A stretch of 64,000 bases of DNA from assembly GCF_022179285.1 (NCBI RefSeq), contig NZ_BPQO01000014.1:1-64000 (forward strand). The letters run 5' to 3'. Below the pieces are notes generated by a model. The model ran no database searches. It was not told the origin of the DNA and saw only the letters and a program-made list of their open reading frames with translations. Of the stretch, positions 61,413 through 64,000 are shown in pieces. The position numbers and the translations under genes were made by a program. How positions within the stretch are numbered: the first letter of the stretch is position 1; each line of letters opens with the position of its first letter. This DNA comes from Methylobacterium hispanicum (GTDB lineage: Bacteria > Pseudomonadota > Alphaproteobacteria > Rhizobiales > Beijerinckiaceae).

Positions 61413-62621
61413 ATGCAGGCGGAACGGCGGGACGGGATGCGGACCGAGATCGCGATCGTGGGCGGCGGCCTCGCCGGCTCGCTCGCTGCCGCCATGCTCG
61501 GCCGGGCGGGCCGCGACGTGGTCCTGATCGATCCGCACGCGGTCTACCCGCCCGATTTCCGCTGCGAGAAGCTGGAGCAGGGCCATCTCGAGGTCCTGCG
61601 CCGCACCGGGCTGGCGGGTGCGGTGATCCGGGCCGCGACCCATGCCGACACGCTCTGGATCGCCCGCTTCGGCCGCGTCGTCGACAAGGTGCCCTTCCAC
61701 CAGTACGGCCTCGCCTACGACCGGCTCGTCAACACGGTGCGGGCCGAGATCCCCTCCTCGGTCCGGATGCTTCGGACGGTCGCCGAGGCGGTCGAGCCGG
61801 ATCCGGTGAGCCCGCGCGTGCGCCTGCCCGGCGGCGGCACGGTCGAGGCGCGCCTCGTGGTCCTGGCGAGCGGGCTGAACTGGAACCTGCGCGAGGGGCT
61901 CGGGATCCGCCGGGACCTCGTCAGCGCCTGCCACTCGGTGACCGTCGGGTTCGACCTCGAGCGCGCCGACGGCCTGCCCTTCGCCTTTCCGGGCCTGCAG
62001 TACAATCCCGAGCGCTACGACCGGGGCCTCGCCTACCTGACCCTGTTCCGGATCGGCGAGAGCATGCGGGCCAACCTCTTCCTCTACCAGCCCCTGCGCA
62101 GCCCCTGGCTGGCGCAGTTCCGGGCCGATCCGGACGCGGCCCTGCGCGGCCTGATGCCGAGGCTGGAGCGCCTGATCGGCCCCTACCGGGTGGCGGGTCC
62201 GGTCAAGGTCCGGCCGACGGACCTGCACGCCTCGCACGGCATCGAGAAGCCGGGCGTCGTGCTGGCGGGAGACGCTTTCGCGACGCCCTGCCCCGCCACC
62301 GGCACGGGCTCGCTCAAGGTGTTCACCGACGTCGAGCGGCTCTGCAACCACCACGTCCCGGCCTGGCTCGCCACGCCCGGCATGGGCGTCGAGAAGATCG
62401 CCACCTTCTACGCCGACCCGGTCAAGCGGACCTGCGACGCCTTCTCGGCCGCCAAGGCGTTCGATCTGCGCGCGCTCTCGACCGGGTCCGGCCTCGTCTG
62501 GTCCCTCCGGCGCTGGCTGCGCTTCTACCTGCGCCTCGCGCGCTGGAACCTGCGCCGGACCCTGCGGGCGCCGCTGGCCTGGACGGAGCGCGCCGAGGTG
62601 CGGGGCGCCGACGCGACCTGA
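61413..62621 (+). CDS. FAD-dependent monooxygenase-like protein
   Basis: 402 aa; an ATG at 61437 is an equal start candidate. Rossmann FAD-binding motif IAIVGGGLAGSLAAAMLGRAG near the N-terminus. The second motif GDAFATPCPATGTGSLKV binds the flavin ribityl chain, as in group A flavoprotein monooxygenases and geranylgeranyl reductases. The C-terminal 60 residues are basic and amphipathic, possibly membrane-associated. Single gene; substrate unknown. Confidence 0.88.
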   Translation: MQAERRDGMRTEIAIVGGGLAGSLAAAMLGRAGRDVVLIDPHAVYPPDFRCEKLEQGHLEVLRRTGLAGAVIRAATHADTLWIARFGRVVDKVPFHQYGLAYDRLVNTVRAEIPSSVRMLRTVAEAVEPDPVSPRVRLPGGGTVEARLVVLASGLNWNLREGLGIRRDLVSACHSVTVGFDLERADGLPFAFPGLQYNPERYDRGLAYLTLFRIGESMRANLFLYQPLRSPWLAQFRADPDAALRGLMPRLERLIGPYRVAGPVKVRPTDLHASHGIEKPGVVLAGDAFATPCPATGTGSLKVFTDVERLCNHHVPAWLATPGMGVEKIATFYADPVKRTCDAFSAAKAFDLRALSTGSGLVWSLRRWLRFYLRLARWNLRRTLRAPLAWTERAEVRGADAT

Positions 62622-62726
62622 GCGGAGGGGGGCGGGGCGGACCGCAGGTCGCGGCCGGCGGCACCATTCCGCCAGAATGCCGTGCTGCAGTGCACCCGAG
62701 CCCCTCCCGCCCGGAGTCCCCGAACG

Positions 62727-63230
62727 ATGCTGCGCCCGACCGCCCTCCTCCTGCTCCTCGCCGCGCCGGCTGCCGCCGCCGAGCCGATCAGCGGCCATCC
62801 GACCGTGATCGACGGCGACACGATCGAGCTGCAGGGCCGGCGCATCGACCTCTACGGGATCGACGCACCCGAGGCGGCGCAGGCCTGCGAGACCGCGGTC
62901 GGAGCGCCCTACCGCTGCGGCCAGGCCGCGGCGGCGGCTCTGCGCCAGCGGATCGGCCCCCACGCGGTCGCCTGCGAGCCGCAGGGCCCCGCCGCGAAGG
63001 AGCGCGTGACGGCGCTCTGCAGCATCGGCGGCGTCGATCTCTCTGCCTGGATGGTCGGGCACGGCCACGCCCTCGCGCTCCGGCAGGCCGCCGAGGGCTA
63101 CATCCCCCAGGAGCGCAAGGCCTGGGCGACCCGCCGGGGGATCTGGGCCGGCGTGTTCGAGGAGCCGGCGGACTGGCGCCAGGCCCAGCGCCGGGCGAAG
63201 GCCCTGGCGAGCGCGCAGGCGGGCGAGTGA
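62727..63230 (+). CDS. Secreted SNase-like thermonuclease
   Basis: 167 aa. Signal peptide to about residue 19. SNase fold: HPTVIDGDTIELQGRRIDLYGIDAPE has the catalytic Arg and Asp region, and AAKERVTALCSI holds the second basic strand. Ends with the conserved GIWAGVFEEPADWR. A calcium-dependent nuclease acting in the periplasm or outside, or a structural SNase-like protein. Confidence 0.9.
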   Translation: MLRPTALLLLLAAPAAAAEPISGHPTVIDGDTIELQGRRIDLYGIDAPEAAQACETAVGAPYRCGQAAAAALRQRIGPHAVACEPQGPAAKERVTALCSIGGVDLSAWMVGHGHALALRQAAEGYIPQERKAWATRRGIWAGVFEEPADWRQAQRRAKALASAQAGE

Positions 63231-63256
63231 GGCGCGCGGCGTAGGCCGCGGCGCTC

Positions 63257-63502
63257 TCAGAGCGGCGCGCGGCGCGTGTGTGTCCTGGGCTTGACCGCGC
63301 GGGTCCTCGCCGCGGAGGCGAGGCGGTGCCGGCTCGCCCGGGCCGGGATCGCCGCGCGCTCGGGCGGCGGACGGTCGTGGATGTCGCCGAAATAGTCGGC
63401 GCCGCTCATCCCGAAGGCGCCGCCGGCCACGGGGCCGTCCATCGTCTGCGCCGAGGCGGGCGCGGGCAGGAGGAGCAGGGCGATGAGCAGCGAGCGGTGC
63501 AT
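63257..63502 (-). CDS. Small secreted protein of unknown function
   Basis: 81 aa. Signal peptide (MHRSLLIALLLLPAPASAQ), then a short Gly-rich region and a basic Arg/His tail. No family recognised. Converges on the SNase-like gene 26 bp away. Confidence 0.6.
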   Translation of the reverse strand: MHRSLLIALLLLPAPASAQTMDGPVAGGAFGMSGADYFGDIHDRPPPERAAIPARASRHRLASAARTRAVKPRTHTRRAPL

Positions 63503-63545
63503 GGCGACAGCATAGCCGCCGCCGGCCGGCCGCGTCGAGCCGGCC

Positions 63546-64000
63546 TCAGGCCGTGCGGGCCGGGTCGGAGGGGCGGCCGAACAAGGCGCCGAGGGCGTCG
63601 GCATCGTCCGCGACCGTGACTGCGCCGGCCGCGTAGAGGGCGCCGGGAACGTGGTAGCCCCAGCCGACCCCGACCGCCGCCGCGCCCGCCGCGACCGCCA
63701 TGGCCATATCGTAGGAGGTGTCGCCGACCATCACGGTCGCGCCGGCATCGAGCCCGGTCTCGGCCATGGCTTGGAGCAGCATCGCGGGGTCGGGCTTGGA
63801 GGGGGCGTCGTCGGCGGTCTGGGTGGTGCTGAACCAGCCCTCCCAGCCCTGGACCTCGAGCAGGTGGTTCACGCCGCGCCGCGACTTGCCGGTGGCGATC
63901 CCGAGCAGCACGTCGTCCCGCGCGTGCAGCCGCGCGAGGAGGTCACCCATGCCGGGAAACAGCGGCTCCTCGTAGTTCGGGTCGAGACGCAGGGTCTGGA
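63546..64000 (-). CDS. HAD-IA phosphatase, C-terminal part (Gph-like)
   Basis: The gene enters from the right edge; about 150 codons are visible. Motif II is GIATGKSRRG, and VMVGDTSYDMAMAVAAG is motif IV for Mg binding; PSKPDP is the motif III lysine region. The nucleophile aspartate of motif I is off the window. Family members include phosphoglycolate phosphatases and general sugar phosphatases. Confidence 0.9.
   Translation of the reverse strand, partial: QTLRLDPNYEEPLFPGMGDLLARLHARDDVLLGIATGKSRRGVNHLLEVQGWEGWFSTTQTADDAPSKPDPAMLLQAMAETGLDAGATVMVGDTSYDMAMAVAAGAAAVGVGWGYHVPGALYAAGAVTVADDADALGALFGRPSDPARTA

Overview
The window is very GC-rich DNA (about 70% or more by eye) with alphaproteobacterial gene content: HWE-family histidine kinases, a Ros/MucR-type regulator, a KaiC-like ATPase, PilZ and BLUF proteins, and a branched-chain amino acid locus of rhizobial type. 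Codon use, protein families and short palindromic repeats at gene ends all fit a Methylobacterium-like member of the Hyphomicrobiales. The genus is an inference from family resemblance; no database was searched.

Layout. (1) 1-13077 is an exopolysaccharide locus built on a divergent promoter region near 7.0-7.25 kb. Leftward: Wzz/BY-kinase, WecG/TagA/CpsF glycosyltransferase, GH5 glycosidase, fatty-acid-hydroxylase-like enzyme, CelD-like acyltransferase, and the start of a mannose-1-phosphate guanylyltransferase cut by the window edge. Rightward: Wzy-like polymerase, Wzx-like flippase, GT4 glycosyltransferase and a GINT1-like protein. (2) 13182-19465 is gene-poor. It starts at a CAU tRNA gene whose 3' end is copied 1.6 kb downstream, and it carries a secreted collagen-like protein, a degenerate PilZ protein, a YdcZ-type membrane protein and several orphan small ORFs. 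(3) 19.5-30.9 kb holds a spermidine-synthase-like protein, an acyltransferase, an O-antigen ligase, an endonuclease III relative, trpS, an iron-uptake pair (PepSY reductase and TonB receptor) and small conserved proteins.

(4) 31.9-38.8 kb is the isoleucine/valine locus (ilvC, ilvH, ilvB). It is broken up by a TetR gene, a GST, a MazEF-type module and an inverted methyltransferase gene. ilvB is preceded by what looks like a complete attenuator: promoter, 16-residue leader peptide with an Ala-Leu-Ile-Val-Thr-Leu run using rare codons, protector hairpin, and terminator with T-run. (5) 38.8-43.7 kb holds amidase, glucokinase, trehalose-phosphatase and a beta-lactamase-fold hydrolase. (6) 43.7-49.2 kb is a signalling group: multi-PAS hybrid kinase, double-domain KaiC ATPase, and an HWE kinase overlapping kaiC. 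(7) 49.5-52.9 kb holds small secreted or membrane proteins, a bestrophin-like channel and a BLUF photoreceptor. (8) 52.9-58.4 kb is a five-gene dipeptide/oligopeptide ABC importer operon. (9) 58.8-64 kb holds a Cys-less Ros/MucR homologue, a DUF2778/Tlde1-like protein, a flavoprotein, a secreted SNase-like nuclease and a partial HAD phosphatase.

The most unusual features are a family of roughly 250-bp palindromic elements, with 8-9 bp flanking direct repeats that overlap TGA stop codons (21.85, 25.6 and 49.26 kb), the ilvB attenuator, the tRNA-end duplication, and an in-frame TGA just after a well-formed start site in the last exopolysaccharide gene.
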